From Solen grandis (Eukaryota; Mollusca; Bivalvia; Adapedonta; Solenidae), in NCBI GenBank assembly GCA_021229015.1, contig CM037795.1:15129595-15193594 (forward strand): 64,000 nt of DNA, written 5' to 3'. Every line of letters begins with the position of its first letter. Positions within the stretch are counted from its first letter, which is position 1. The notes beneath the pieces were generated by a model, which made no database searches, was not told where the DNA came from, and was given only the letters and a program-made list of their open reading frames with translations. The translations under genes and the position numbers were made by a program. Shown piece by piece: positions 1-12,700 of the stretch.

Positions 1-919
1 TTTGGCGGGGTGGGGGGGGGGTATCCCATAGTGAGTTTACTCACAGTTCTAGTTTCTTATGTTTCCCATTAGGCACAAATCAAATTCGAGCCCCTGTTTT
101 TTTACCATCCTTATCAAAACAAAGCGTGGAAGTCTGTTTAGATAGTGACGTCTTATTGGTCTATTCAAAGTAAACAAAGCTGCTAAATTGTCATCCACCT
201 CTCCTTTGCTATTTGTGATTTTAGATGTTTTTGAGACTTAATATGGCTTTAAGCATAATCACTTGAGAAGATTTAAAACATAGCTAAATACATTTTCATC
301 ATACCATGCTTAAGTATTTGGTTGTTGTCAGTCTATTTCTTATATGTGATATATTTTTATTAGCAGAGATCAGGAATTTCCAGTATAGATAATGACAAAG
401 AAAGCCAGATGAAGTTAAAGTAAATGTTCCTACTTTGTTTAATGGAAAGTTAAATGTTGCTTATCATTTAGGTTCATTGCATGTTTGTTTGCTCAACAGT
501 TAAATGTTGCTTATCATTTAGGTAACTTTGCATGTTGGCACTAACAGTATTCATTATCAATGAATACTAAAATTTAAATTGATTTAAAACTAAGCGATGT
601 TAGTTTCCTGCAAGTTTCCAATTAGGCCTTTGTTTCAGGAGTGTTAATGCCTTTCACAGCTTATAGTTAAAGTTATAATAGTGTTCAAAATTTTCATCAT
701 TTATTATAAAAAAAAACAACAAAAAAAACAGTCATCCAGTTGCATTAAGTAGGTTTTGAAAGCACCAGTGACAAATGAATATCTCAATATTAACAAAAGT
801 ACATATAGTTCTCTGAAAAGCAAATTCACAAAAAGATTTTTATGCTGGTGAGGAAAAAAAAGATATTATATTTTGCACTAGATTTCATTTATGCATTAAA
901 AAGTAAATTTCATACTCAA
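1..919. other. intergenic or intronic, no gene seen
   Basis: AT-rich sequence without a supportable coding region. The one local structure is a direct repeat of about 25 bases at 448-473 and 498-523 (core AAATGTTGCTTATCATTTAGG), with a 50-base period and each copy followed by TTGCATGTT. Nothing else is recognised. Confidence 0.5.
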
Positions 920-1271
920 AACATTCTTGCAATTATCCTAGTTATCTGTGACCATTCCTACCATGTAGAAATGCAGGTTCAATGTCCGTTTACACAAACT
1001 ATGGCCTTGCGGTCAAAATTGGTCCCGCCCCAGTGGTCACTAATTTTACATAGAGTTATAAAAGAAAATCTTTTCATCAAAAACCATTAGGCCTACAGCT
1101 TAGATATTTGGTATGTAGCTTCATCTTATGGACCCTTACCAAGATTGTTCAAATTATGGCCCTGGGGTCAAAATTGGCCTTGCAACGGGAGTCACTTATT
1201 TTACATAGAGTTATATAAGAAAAACCTTCAAAAATCTTCTTGTCAGAAACCATAAAGCCTGGAGCTGAGAT

Positions 1272-2151
1272 AATTGTGTCGCCTGCATAGCATGGCAGAC
1301 ACATAGGGATCACTTTGTCCGTCGTCGTCGGCGTCGGCGTCACACTTTCTTGTCCGGAGCATAACTCGAAAAGTATTTGAGGTATCACCTTGAAACTTAA
1401 AACATGGATAGATCACATTGAGGTGGAGTGCAGTGCACAAGAATGATAACTCTGACTTTCGTATTTTCTGAGTTATTACCCTTTGTTGATTCGAGTTTTA
1501 TTTTTGTCCGGCATAACTCAAAAAGTATTTGAGGTATCACCTTGAAACTTAAAACATAGATAGATCTCATTGAAGAGGAGTGCACTTCACATAAATGATA
1601 ACACCATGACTTTCATATTTTCTGAGTTATTGCCCTTTGTTGATTTTCAGTCTTAATTTTTGTCCAGGGCATAACTCAAAAAGTATTTGAGGTACTGACT
1701 TAAAACTTTATAGATAGATAGATCTCATTGAAGAGGAGTGCAGTTCACATAAAAATTTTTTTTTTGTAGTGCAGTGCATAAGAATGATAACTCTGTTTTA
1801 TTTTCTGAGTTATTTCCCTTTGTTGATTTTCAGACTTAATTTTTGTCTGGGGCATAACTCGTAAAGTATTTGAAGTGTTGCCTTAAACATTTATAGTAGA
1901 TAGATCTCATTGGTCTGAGTGCAGTACACAAGAATGATAACTCAATAATGATAATGATGACTACAAACTTGCAACATATATATAATTAACGTCATAAGTG
2001 CTTAATGACGTCATAATTTTTCTTACAGTTAATGTTTTGAATTCATAGTCATTCTGACACTCCTCTGATGAAGACTGTATAGTCGAAAGTGCTCGGGAAA
2101 ATTATTACATATTGCACTGTTTGAATATTTTATTCCCCCCCCCCCCCCCCA

Positions 2152-2210
<59 letters not shown>

Positions 2211-2352
2211 ATTTGGTGTTATTTTGTACCTCACAAAATAGATTATGCTTTATCAATAATTTGTCAAAAGATCGATTTTCTAGTCAATTCTTTCATCAAA
2301 CATGCTTAAATGCAGGCGACACAAGTGTTCCGAGGAACACCCACATCTAGTT
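1272..2352 (+). repeat. hairpin/tandem element, family F, nested in family A
   Basis: Begins at TGTGTCGCCTGCATAGCATGG (1276), followed by a GTCCGTCGTCG stretch. About four diverged units of ~150-180 bp follow (anchors TGAGTTATTnCCCTTTGTTGA and CATAACTCnnAAAGTATTTGA) and then a compound microsatellite. It ends at the inverse of its head (TGCAGGCGACACA, 2311) plus CCACATCTAG. Inverted head and tail, core repeats and a microsatellite resemble molluscan pearl/HINE-type elements; that link is inference. Confidence 0.7.
2144..2209. repeat. compound microsatellite (C)n(A)n(TA)n(TG)n
   Basis: Four consecutive simple runs: poly-C, poly-A, TA dinucleotides, then TG dinucleotides. It lies downstream of the core units of the family F element. 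The short ORFs over it on both strands are artefacts of low complexity. Confidence 0.95.
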
Positions 2353-3053
2353 GAGTAGTAGTATTTCCTAGTGGACTTCTGCAAAAGTTGTTAAAATAAT
2401 TGTTGATATCATCAGAAATGGGGCCCCTAGGGGTTGGCTAATTTACAAACAGTTGAATAGGGAAAAAAAATAAAATCTTCTTGCAAGAAACAACAAGGGC
2501 TGTAGCTTAGATATTAAGTTTGTAGCATTGCCTTGTTGACCTCTTCCAAGATGGCTCAAATGAAGGACCTGTGGTCAAAAAGGTCCCTGCCCCATGGGTC
2601 ATTTTTGTCATATACTGGAGATATATGTCATAAGAATTATGATGATACATAACATATTACATATAACTTGAGCATACAATGAGAGCAATGCTTCTCAGGT
2701 GAGTGATTTAGGGCAACCATGGCCCTCTTGTTTCTGAACACTATTATAATGTTTAAGCTATAATTTACAGCAAGTTAATTCTTTTTTGAAGTTCATCCTT
2801 CACAGATGGTGATATACTTCGCTGTGTATGATTTTCTTCTCATCTTATTTTCCTTCCATATTTAGCTTACATTTCCTATATTTTTTAAAGGAAGCATATT
2901 GTAATGTATGTTAGAAGTTGTAAATTGTTTAAAACACAAGACAAATCTTAATTTTCAATATTGCCAGTCTGTGAATGAGCTACTTCTTTGTTATTTATGT
3001 AGTTGTTTTGTTTTATCATTAAGTGCAAATTTGGACCTATTTTGTTCGGTTCT

Positions 3054-3835
3054 GGGTCCATTCGCCCTAATTCCCTTTCGCCCTTTACCTTTTTGACAGA
3101 ATTTACTTTTTCCTTATACACGTTTACCCAGATAAGGGGTCCATTCGCCCTAAAATATGGGTCCTTTAGCCCTTGTATTGTTTAGTAAGATCTGAATGGT
3201 AGAATATATGTTTTTTTTTGTTTTTTTGGTTTTTTATTTAATGTATATAATTAAATATTATATTTATATGTATTATAATATAATATCAAACGGACTACTT
3301 ACAATAACAATTTACATTTAAACTGATTAAATTATTATTTTATAAACAATTTTTTAATTGGGTCAGTATGTGTTAGCACCATAGATCTTTTGATATGATT
3401 TAATATGATCAAACTTCTTCAAACTTTGAAAAAAAAATCTGTGTAATTTGGTTACAAATTGTAATTTATCACACACCCCTTTAACGTGTGTCAATTGCAA
3501 TTAATTATAGTTTATAATTGTAAGTTAATCCTAAGTGGCACGTTTTCGCACCAGCATTCATGCCTACCACACAGGCTTTTTTCATAATAGATGTCACCTT
3601 TTAAATGGTGTACACTATGCTTTGTTAACAAAAAAGATTAAGTGCATGTTTAACATTCTTTAAGATATAAAAAAATCACGCAATTTAGTACCTATTGGAA
3701 TACATATTTTATTATTCATTTGAAAAAAAGAAAAATACATTAGGGCTAATGGACCCATCATGTGGGGCGAATGAACCCACATTGTGGGGCTAAAAGACTT
3801 GAGTGAAACGATTTGGGCAAAAGTGTACTTCAAGG
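3054..3835. repeat. foldback/MITE-like element
   Basis: The left end has two copies of GGGTCCATTCGCCCTAA (3054 and 3137). The right end has their inverse complements (TAGGGCTAATGGACCC at 3741-3756, then GGGGCGAATGAACCC and GGGGCTAAAAG). The AT-rich middle contains no ORF. This fits a non-autonomous inverted-repeat element just upstream of the first recognisable HECT-gene exon. I see no clean target duplication. Confidence 0.6.
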
Positions 3836-3907
3836 GCAAATGAATCAGATACCATTTTATTCAAACTTAGTAACTGGTTTACCACTGTTGATTAGATATG
3901 TGGTCAG

Positions 3908-6694
3908 CTGTGAGTTCAAAAATCAAGGCAACATTAATGCCAAAAACATGTCAGATGAATCATTAGTGTATGTTCCTAAACAACAGGTTTATCTTCAATC
4001 AACAAGTTCAAGTTTGGTATAGGTTTTAAACTCAGCTTAATTTAGTTCAATGACTTGACAGTTAATCACCCCATTACAGCTCTGCAAATAATTTTCAAAG
4101 TTAAATTTACCTTTAATGCAAATGAATTACTAAGATCCAGAATGACTTTTTGTATTCAGCCAACAGCCAGCAAATGAGCAAATCTGTCCAGTATGTAATA
4201 AAACATTCCCCATGGATGTCATTGAAACACATGCAGCTTGTTGTGGGAGAGAAATGAAGATGCTATGTTGTGTCAAGAAACTGAAGACCCAAATAGGTTT
4301 GTACTGACCTTAACATTTTGCTGATCTTTGATGTTCATGTGACCAATTATTCAAATGCCAAGGGAATTGTCATAGAAATAAGGGTTTGCAAATAGATTAT
4401 TTGTTCAAAGTTATGTTCCCTAATTGTGATATTGCTCAAAGATTTTAAAAGTTTTATGAATAAATTGCATATTTGGACTTTTTGGATTTTTTTAAGGAGA
4501 CTGTTCTTGGGGAAATAAAGGTACTTTTTTCTGCTTTTAACAGAAAGTTTGAGAAATGCAAGAAAAACAATAAACATCTTTTTTAATAAAATTTTTCTTA
4601 ACATCAAGCTTGTTGATGGCTTATATTGTTTAAAAAATCAGCTGAATGAATGTTCTTTGTAGATATGATTTTCTGATGAGACAGAGAGTCCTTGAAAATT
4701 GGGTAAATATCCTTGAAAATGCCATATAAACTCGTTGAAAGTTTGAATGTATGAACCCTGAAAATGTGAAGCTTTGGTTTGTTGACTCACTCGATTTAGT
4801 TCATTCTGCCTATGGCATGGAATGATGTTGAGGTCTTTAACTGCTCTTAAAGGGACATTCAGCAATTAGAAGGTAAAAAAAAAATAGCAATTAAATAATT
4901 GTGCGTCTGTGAAAAGATTTTAATGTCAACATAATATTTACTGAAATGTTTACATCAATACCCTACTTGAATTTGTAACTTGAAAACTTTCTTTTATAGT
5001 AAAATGAAAGTAAAAAATGGAAAAAAAAATAATGGGATTTCCTAGGATGTGCATGAGCAGTTTTTAATCCATAAATAATTGCATAGACAACAGCATTCTC
5101 TACCGCTTGGCAAGATTATATAGATTTCGCTGTAATAGTCTATCTCATGTTATGTCATGCTGAACATTCATAAAACAATTTGCTGAATTTCTCATAAACA
5201 GATTTATGACTCACTTCAACTATTTTTTCTATTACGAAATTATTGACAAATAAATATAAGAAAATTTCCAAAACGCCTTATGTTCTTTGTACAAAAATTT
5301 TCTTGCCACTGAATTTCAAGGTGTACCAGTAATTGTTGGCAAATTTTAATGAAGAAAATACTAAGAGTTGTTAAAATAGTATCCTTTTGCAAAAAATGAA
5401 ACAGTAGTATTATTGAAATGTTTAGTTTAAAAGTAACCAGACCAATCCACTTAATTCCTTTTAAATCCAACTGAAAGTGATTAACAAACAAAACCTTTCT
5501 GACAACTTGAATGTTCTTGTGAGTGCAACTCATACAATGCCTATGATACAAACCCACAATACATGGCTCAATAAGAAATCTTAAGTTTTTCTACTTGGCT
5601 AATTGGAATACATTTAATCACAAACCTCGACAATATACATAGCGGAGAGGACATTGAGGAAAATCTTCATATGTTTTATACTTATTTTGAGGAAACGTGC
5701 TCTTCTTTTCGGAAACCTATTATTAGAAAAGAAAACAAACGTCTTCCTCAAAACAATCAACCATGGTTTGACGACGATTGTAAAATGAAAAGAAAATCAT
5801 TTTATAATACACTTAACAATTACAGGACGCAAGACACAACAGAAAACAGACACATTATGACAAAAACTAGATCAGAGTACAAGTCATTAATACGCAAGAA
5901 AAAGTTAAATTACAATTATAGAAATACTACAATGTTAGAACGTGCGCGTTATGATAACGCTAAGGAGTACTGGAAAATGCTAAAACAAACATGTTGTCCA
6001 AACATAAATGCAAATATTAATATTTCTACTTTTGCAAGATATTTTAAATCAATTAACGACCCAGAATCATGTTTTTATCAGGCAGACGAAGGTATTATAT
6101 ACTTTAATGAACGGTATGTCGAGGGTGAATTTCAAATAATGTTTTCAGAATTAAATATTAACATAACTGACCAAGAAATTATATAAGTGTGTAAAGAAAT
6201 ACAGGTTGGCCGTACAGGCGGACCAGATGGATTACGATATATTAATAGCTATTATTGGAAACACCCAAACATACCAAAATTTATAGAACTTATCAAATCG
6301 GAAAACTCTTTAATTTTAAGAAAACTATCTATTTTTATTTACAAAAGTTTCAAATTGAGAGATGAAATGTATAACCGTTCATAGTAAGGTCTTTTATTCT
6401 CCCAAAGCTATATGTTAAGCATATGTATAACAATGTATTTTTTCCTTCTCTTTTCTGTTCTTTTTCTGAATGAAAATCTGTACGTATTTAACTTATATAA
6501 ATTTAAAATCAGTTTACACATATATAATGATGACAAATATTCTTTAAATATCATGTATGTAACAATGTGTGAAAGTGTGCGTGTATGTCTGTGTTTTCCT
6601 TGTATACGTGTTATGTTATCACCGGAATTGTCTAGCTATTTCATAAATCATTTTATACATGTGAACTCATGGATTGTATGTCTTTTGTTCAATA

Positions 6695-6756
<62 letters not shown>

Positions 6757-9700
6757 ATTGAATTAATTATATCAAGTCCTACAAACAGGTTTTGACCCTA
6801 AGTCACTAGTCTTTTAAAACATAAATTTCTTTTATTTAATAATGTCAAGTTTTAAAAGTAATGCATACTCTTGGATTTTAATAAAAAAAGATTTGCTAGC
6901 AATCTCCTTGCATGAGTAGTCTTGTCTAGTGGACATATTTATAATGTTATAAGCTATGTAAGGAGTAAAAGTGGAAGAGACATCAGATTCTTATTTCTAT
7001 TTAAGGTCTTTAGATGAAGCTGTTGAAGCTGTGTTTAGAGAAGTGGAGAAAAAGTCAAATGTTTGGACCTTGAGTGTAGTTAGGTCTAAATTTATAGCAA
7101 CAGCAACAGAAGAATTGAAGTTTGGTAGAGAGTCAGACTGGTTAAGTCCATTCAGAGTTTCATTCCTTGGAGAAGATGGAGTAGATAATGGAGGACCATG
7201 TAGGGAGTTTTTTACACTCTTATTCAATATGTCACCTGTTTTCGATGGGAAATCATTCAGTGTAAACAGTGAGTTTCTTGCAGAGAGACAATATGTTCTA
7301 CTTGGAAAGGCAACAGCTCTAGCAGTACTGAATGGCCATCCTGGTCCAAGAAGATTTTATAAACACATCGTTAACTACATTCTCATGGGGAAAGAACCAA
7401 ATGTGGATGATGTATTGGAAATAGAACAGTCCGACGTGCTAGCTGCATTGCAGATGGTATGAATACCACATTGTTTTAACTCAAAATAGAATCTATCAGT
7501 CATGCATGAAAATTTTAGGGCCTTTAAGAAGCAAGAAATATTCTTTTGCACCTGTAAACACTGCTTAAAAACTTACTTTTAATGCTGACATGACTAAGTT
7601 GTGCCTGAAGTGTGTTTAAGTGTTTTTTAAGAGTCTCTTGGTATGCAGGCCCCTCTTAACTACATTCTGTGGGGGAGGACTACTGGAATCACCTTGAATT
7701 TTGTCTGTTTTTCTGTTGACACAATTTTGTCAAGATCATTTGTATTTTAGTTCTCAATTTATATTTTTCAAAGTTCATTACAAACTTTAATCATATGAAA
7801 TTATACATGCCATGTGCAAATTTAAATATCCTAGGACAAAACTTTATGTGTCCTCTTGCTGTTGGGGGTACTCATCACTTCTTTTATAGCTCTTGTTTTT
7901 ATAGTAAAGTCTTAATTGGAAGTAGATAGGTCAGTCAAAACCTCAGTTTGAGACATAGATTCTGTATTGATGATGTAATTATAGAAAATACTTTGCCTAC
8001 GTCTCTCTTATTTTCAAAGCATAGTATTTATTAATGTGAGATGACATGATTGACGCAAATTTGTAACAAACTCACATGATTTTCTTACTGGACACTGACC
8101 ACTGTCTTGACGATAGTATTTCATGAAGTTTTGACGAGTAAAACCGATAGGTTTTGAATCTAGTAGGTTAATTTGTGAGTAAACCTTTCGTAGAGATATT
8201 TAGTAGTCTGGATCTAAGTTTTAATAACTTTCCCTTGCACTACACTTTCTCCATTCTTGTAGAGGCTTGCTTACACCAAAAGCAACTATTTGCATTTTGT
8301 ATTTTTTGCAATTAAATATTTTCAATATTTTGAAAAATGGAAGGGACTTTTTATTGGGAATGGGGCTGGTCAGTTAGGGACCGGGTCTGTTTTCCTGACC
8401 TGTAGATAGGCTTGAAAAAACACTGGCCTGGATAGCATAATTGTAACGTATTTCGCTTCTCACCAATGTGTCATGGGTTTAATTCCTTGTGATGTACCGT
8501 ACGTAAGAGGGTATGGTGGTTACCTGTCCAGGCATGTAGGGTTTTCACTGGGTACTCTGGTTTCCTTCCACAATACTGGCCACACACGCTTTCATCTGAG
8601 CCATCAAGAGTGATTTATATTATTTGTGAGAACAGAATCAATATAAAATGAATAAAGTTATAACACATCGGTGTCTTCTTGTTCCAAAGTGACTGAGACA
8701 AAACCATTCTCACCTTGGAGGTATTTCACCTTCTGGCATGCTTCCTTGGTAGAGAAAATAAATTGGCAGTACAGTTCATCCTTCATCTTATCTAAGGTTT
8801 TCTTTGTCAGACTTATCGGTTGGCTAATTTGAAGCCTCATTAGACATTAGACCATGCAAATTACAGGCCCTATTAGAAATCTTTACAGCTACATTTCAAC
8901 CTGTTGATTGTGTTATAATGTCATACTGCTTATTTTCAGTTACAGTCTGACGGTGGAATTGGTGAACCAGATGAAAGTTTGATGGATATGCTTGGAGCAG
9001 CAGGATTTAAGAAACAGCTCAAGGACTCAACAAGGCTTGAAGCTAGCAAAGCATTGAGACAGCACTACGGCTTCTACATGTTCATGGGGCCATTATTGCA
9101 ATACATGGAAGGTAAGTTGAAATGAATGATGAGCTGCATCATTCTGCAGACTATTTGTCTTTGTCTTTTAAGGCCAGCATAGCATATACAGTGACTGTCT
9201 AATCCAAACTCTTCTAATCCAGAACTCTATCTAAACCAAATAAGTTTCACACAGTCCTGTATTTTTTCTGCTGATGGATCATCCTAGTAGTTAACCTTTG
9301 TAATCCAAACACCTCAATTATCTGAACATTTCTTTTGGGTGCAAAAAGATTCAGATAGACAGGTTCCACTGTACTGATGATCAGAAACTTGACCAGTTGT
9401 CCCAATACTTACTCCTCAGTGTGACAACAAACAGTTAGTGTACATGTATAACATCTTTAGTTGGGGCCATATTCAAGGGTCATAATCCAGTAATGCCTGG
9501 AGAGGTCTAGCCAGTTATCAAACTAGAATCAGATGTTGTTGTTGTTGATTGGGGTTTACCGTCGATGCGATAGTATTTCAGTCATATAGCGACGTCCAGC
9601 TAATTACAGGTGGAGGAAGACCCTGAGTACACAGAGGTACCCGGGTAGAACCACCGACCTACCGCAAGCCAGCTGGAAGGCTTCCTCACATGAAAAATCA

Positions 9701-12700
9701 GAAGTCCCTACCGGGATTCGAACCCACAGCGGTTAGGGGCTGAGAGATTTGTAGTCCACGACTGTTACACACGGTGGCCCCTGAATCAGATATTGTACCC
9801 ATCAACACTGTCACAAAGTTTGATAAAGATCTGATAATACTTATTTGACTTAGAAAGCAGAAAAGGCTAATTTTGTCAATTTTGTACAATTCAGGGGTCA
9901 TAACTCAAAGATTCGTCAAAATATTGTGCCTACAAACATTTTCACAAATTTCATGTAGATTCAATAACTATTTTTCAATGGGCATAAAAAAATAAGAAAA
10001 AAAAGAAATGAAAAAATATTATAATTTGCGAGTTGATGGTAAAAATATCTCTCAAATGTTTTTGAAGGACAAGATGAACCTAGCTTAGAGACTCACTTTT
10101 CACAATGTAAAACCTTATCTACTGCCGATTGTTCAATTAAAAATCAGCTTTTTAGGGAAACATCATGACATTAATTTGCTTGTAATGTTTTTGATATTTT
10201 TGCAGTGATAGAGCAGCTGCACAGGCTCCCAATTCCTCTGATATGCTGTTTACATTATAATGATCCCCAGTCATGTTACCAGTGTTTACTATTAGCCTTT
10301 CTTTTTAGCTCACCTGAGCCAGAGGCTCAAGGTGAGCTATTGTGACCGGTCTTCGTCCGTCGTCCGTCAATCCGTCGTCCGTCCGTCCGTCGTCCGTCAA
10401 CATTTTGCTTCAAACGACATCTCCTCCTTAACCGCTTGGTCAATTTTGATAAAACTTTACAGGGATGTTCCTTGGGTGGTCCCCTTTCAAAGTTGTTCAA
10501 AGAATTGAATTCCATTTGGAATTCTGGTTGCCATGGCAACGGAAAGAAAAAACTTAAAATGTCTTCTTCTCCAAAACAACCAACTGAATTTCAAAATGTT
10601 TTGGCACAGATGTTCCTTTGGTAAGTGTCTACCAAGATTGTTCAAATTATTTGGATCCGTAAAAAAACATGGCCGCCAGGGGTGGGGCTTATTTGCCTTA
10701 TATGTATATAGAGAAACCTTTAAACAACATCTCCTCTGAAACCACTGGACAGAATTTGATTAAACTTGGCAGGGATGATCCTTGGGTCAACCTTCACAAA
10801 AGTTGCTAAAATAAACTTGATCCATGTAGAACTCTGGTTGCCATGGCAACAAAAAGGGGAAAAAAATGAAAACTTTAAAAATCATCTTCTTCAAAACTAC
10901 TGGCCAGATTTTAAAATAAATTGGTACAGATGTTCCTTGGGTCAACCTCTACCAAAGTTGCTAAAATTATTCCCATCCGTAAAAAAACATGGCCGCCAGG
11001 GGCGGGGCTTATTTGTCTTATATGTATATAGAGAAACCTTTAAACAACATCTCCTCTGAAACCACTGGACAGAATTTGATTAAAATTGGCAGGGATGATC
11101 CTTGGGTCAACCTTCACAAAAGTTGCTAAAATAAACTTGATCCATGTAGAACTCTGGTTGCCATGGCAACAAAAAAACAAGAAAAAAAGAAAACTTTAAA
11201 AGTCATCTTCTTCAAAACTACTGGCCAGATTTTAAAATAAATTGGTACAGATATTCCTTGGGCCAACCTCTACCAAAGTTGCTAAAATTATTCTGATCCG
11301 TAAAAAAACATGGCCGCCAGGGGCGGGGCTTATTTGCCTTATATGTACATAGAGAAACCTTTAAACAACATCTCCTCTGAAACCACTGGACAGATTTAGA
11401 TTAAACTTGGCAGGGATGATCCTTGGGTCAACCTTCACAAAAGCTGCTAAAATAAACTTGATCCATGTAGAACTCTGGTTGCCATGGCAACAAAAAGAAA
11501 AAAAATATGAAAACTTTAAAAAATCATCTTCTTCAAAACTGCTGGCCAGATTTTAAAATAAATTGGTACAGATGTTCCTTGGGTCAACCTATTTATCTCA
11601 GGTGAGCGATTTAGGGCCATCATGGGCCTCTTGTTACATCAATACAGGACTTAAGCTGCATGGAATTTTGGACCTTCTTAGAAAGCACAAAGAGGACAGC
11701 ATGGAGATTTTACTTTTTGCAGATCAACCAGAAGTTTCTGAAGTAGCACGGTTCTTTGTACCGTCATACTCTTTAGATGATGCCTTAAAAGCCAAGGAAG
11801 TAATGGTTGTGTACAACTTCAACAAATTCCTGAAGCAAGTGGACAGTATGTATTTCTGTAGTCAGTATATAGTAAACACTTGGTAATTTTTATGGCCCCT
11901 GGGGCATATTGTTTTTGGGCTGTAAACTTGACCATAACTTTTCACCTAGTACCTTCATAATTCACATGTATATGCACCTTGATGAGCTCAACCTTCCAGA
12001 ACATTTGGAGGGTCACTGTGACCTTATTTAACAACCAAAAAATGACATGATGTGCATGTATCTTGATGGGTTTAACCCATTTGCGGGTCACAGGGTCAGA
12101 ATTCAAGTTCACCTTCAAGATTTAAGGCCCCTTTCTCTGGGGTATGGCGCTCAATTGAACATATCACATTTTTATGCTCCCCGAAGGAAGAGCATATATA
12201 TAGCTGCCGCTTCGTCCGTCCGTCATAATTTTGTCCGGAGCATAACACAAAAATGTAAGAGGTATCAACATGAACCTTCATGATTACATAGATCTTGTTA
12301 AGGAGAAGGGCAGTGCAAAAGAACCATAACTCCATTTTCATAAATTAGGAGTTATTGCCCTTTGTTATTTTTCTTATTTATATATTTTTCTCTTTATGTT
12401 ACTGTATCATATATATATATATTGCCTTTTGGAATTAGTGTTTATTCGGGGAGCATCCACCAGTTTTACCAATTCTCTTGTTGTTTTTTTATGCCCCCCT
12501 TCGAAGAAGAGGGGGTATATTGCTTTGCTCATGTCGGTCCGTATGTCCGTCGGTCTGTCGGTAGACCAGACCTTGTCCGAGTGATTACTTAAGTTCTATT
12601 TGGCCTTTAAGTCTCAAACTTCATGTGGTTGTTGCTCATGATTAGTAGATGACCCCTATTGATTTTGGTGTCATTACCTCAAAGGTCAAGGTCACAAGGT

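Larger units (their letters stand above)
920..2732 (+). repeat. hairpin/tandem element, family A, split by a nested element
   Basis: Diverged family A units (TTCAAATTATGGCCCTGGGGT and TCTTCTTG-type motifs) run from about 920 to 1271, stop at the nested family F element, and resume at about 2353. The copy ends with the family 3' end, CTCAGGTGAG followed by GGCCCTCTTGTT (2695-2732). The 5' hairpin is not obvious, so the left edge is approximate. Confidence 0.6.

Noticed and set aside
2029..2309. ORFs on both strands over 2029-2309
   Set aside because: They translate a poly-C/poly-A/TA/TG compound microsatellite; low-complexity products only.
10307..11635. CRISPR-like or coding repeat array in the family A element
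   Set aside because: Units are long (~316 bp), diverged and contiguous without spacers; ORFs follow the repeat period and carry no domain.
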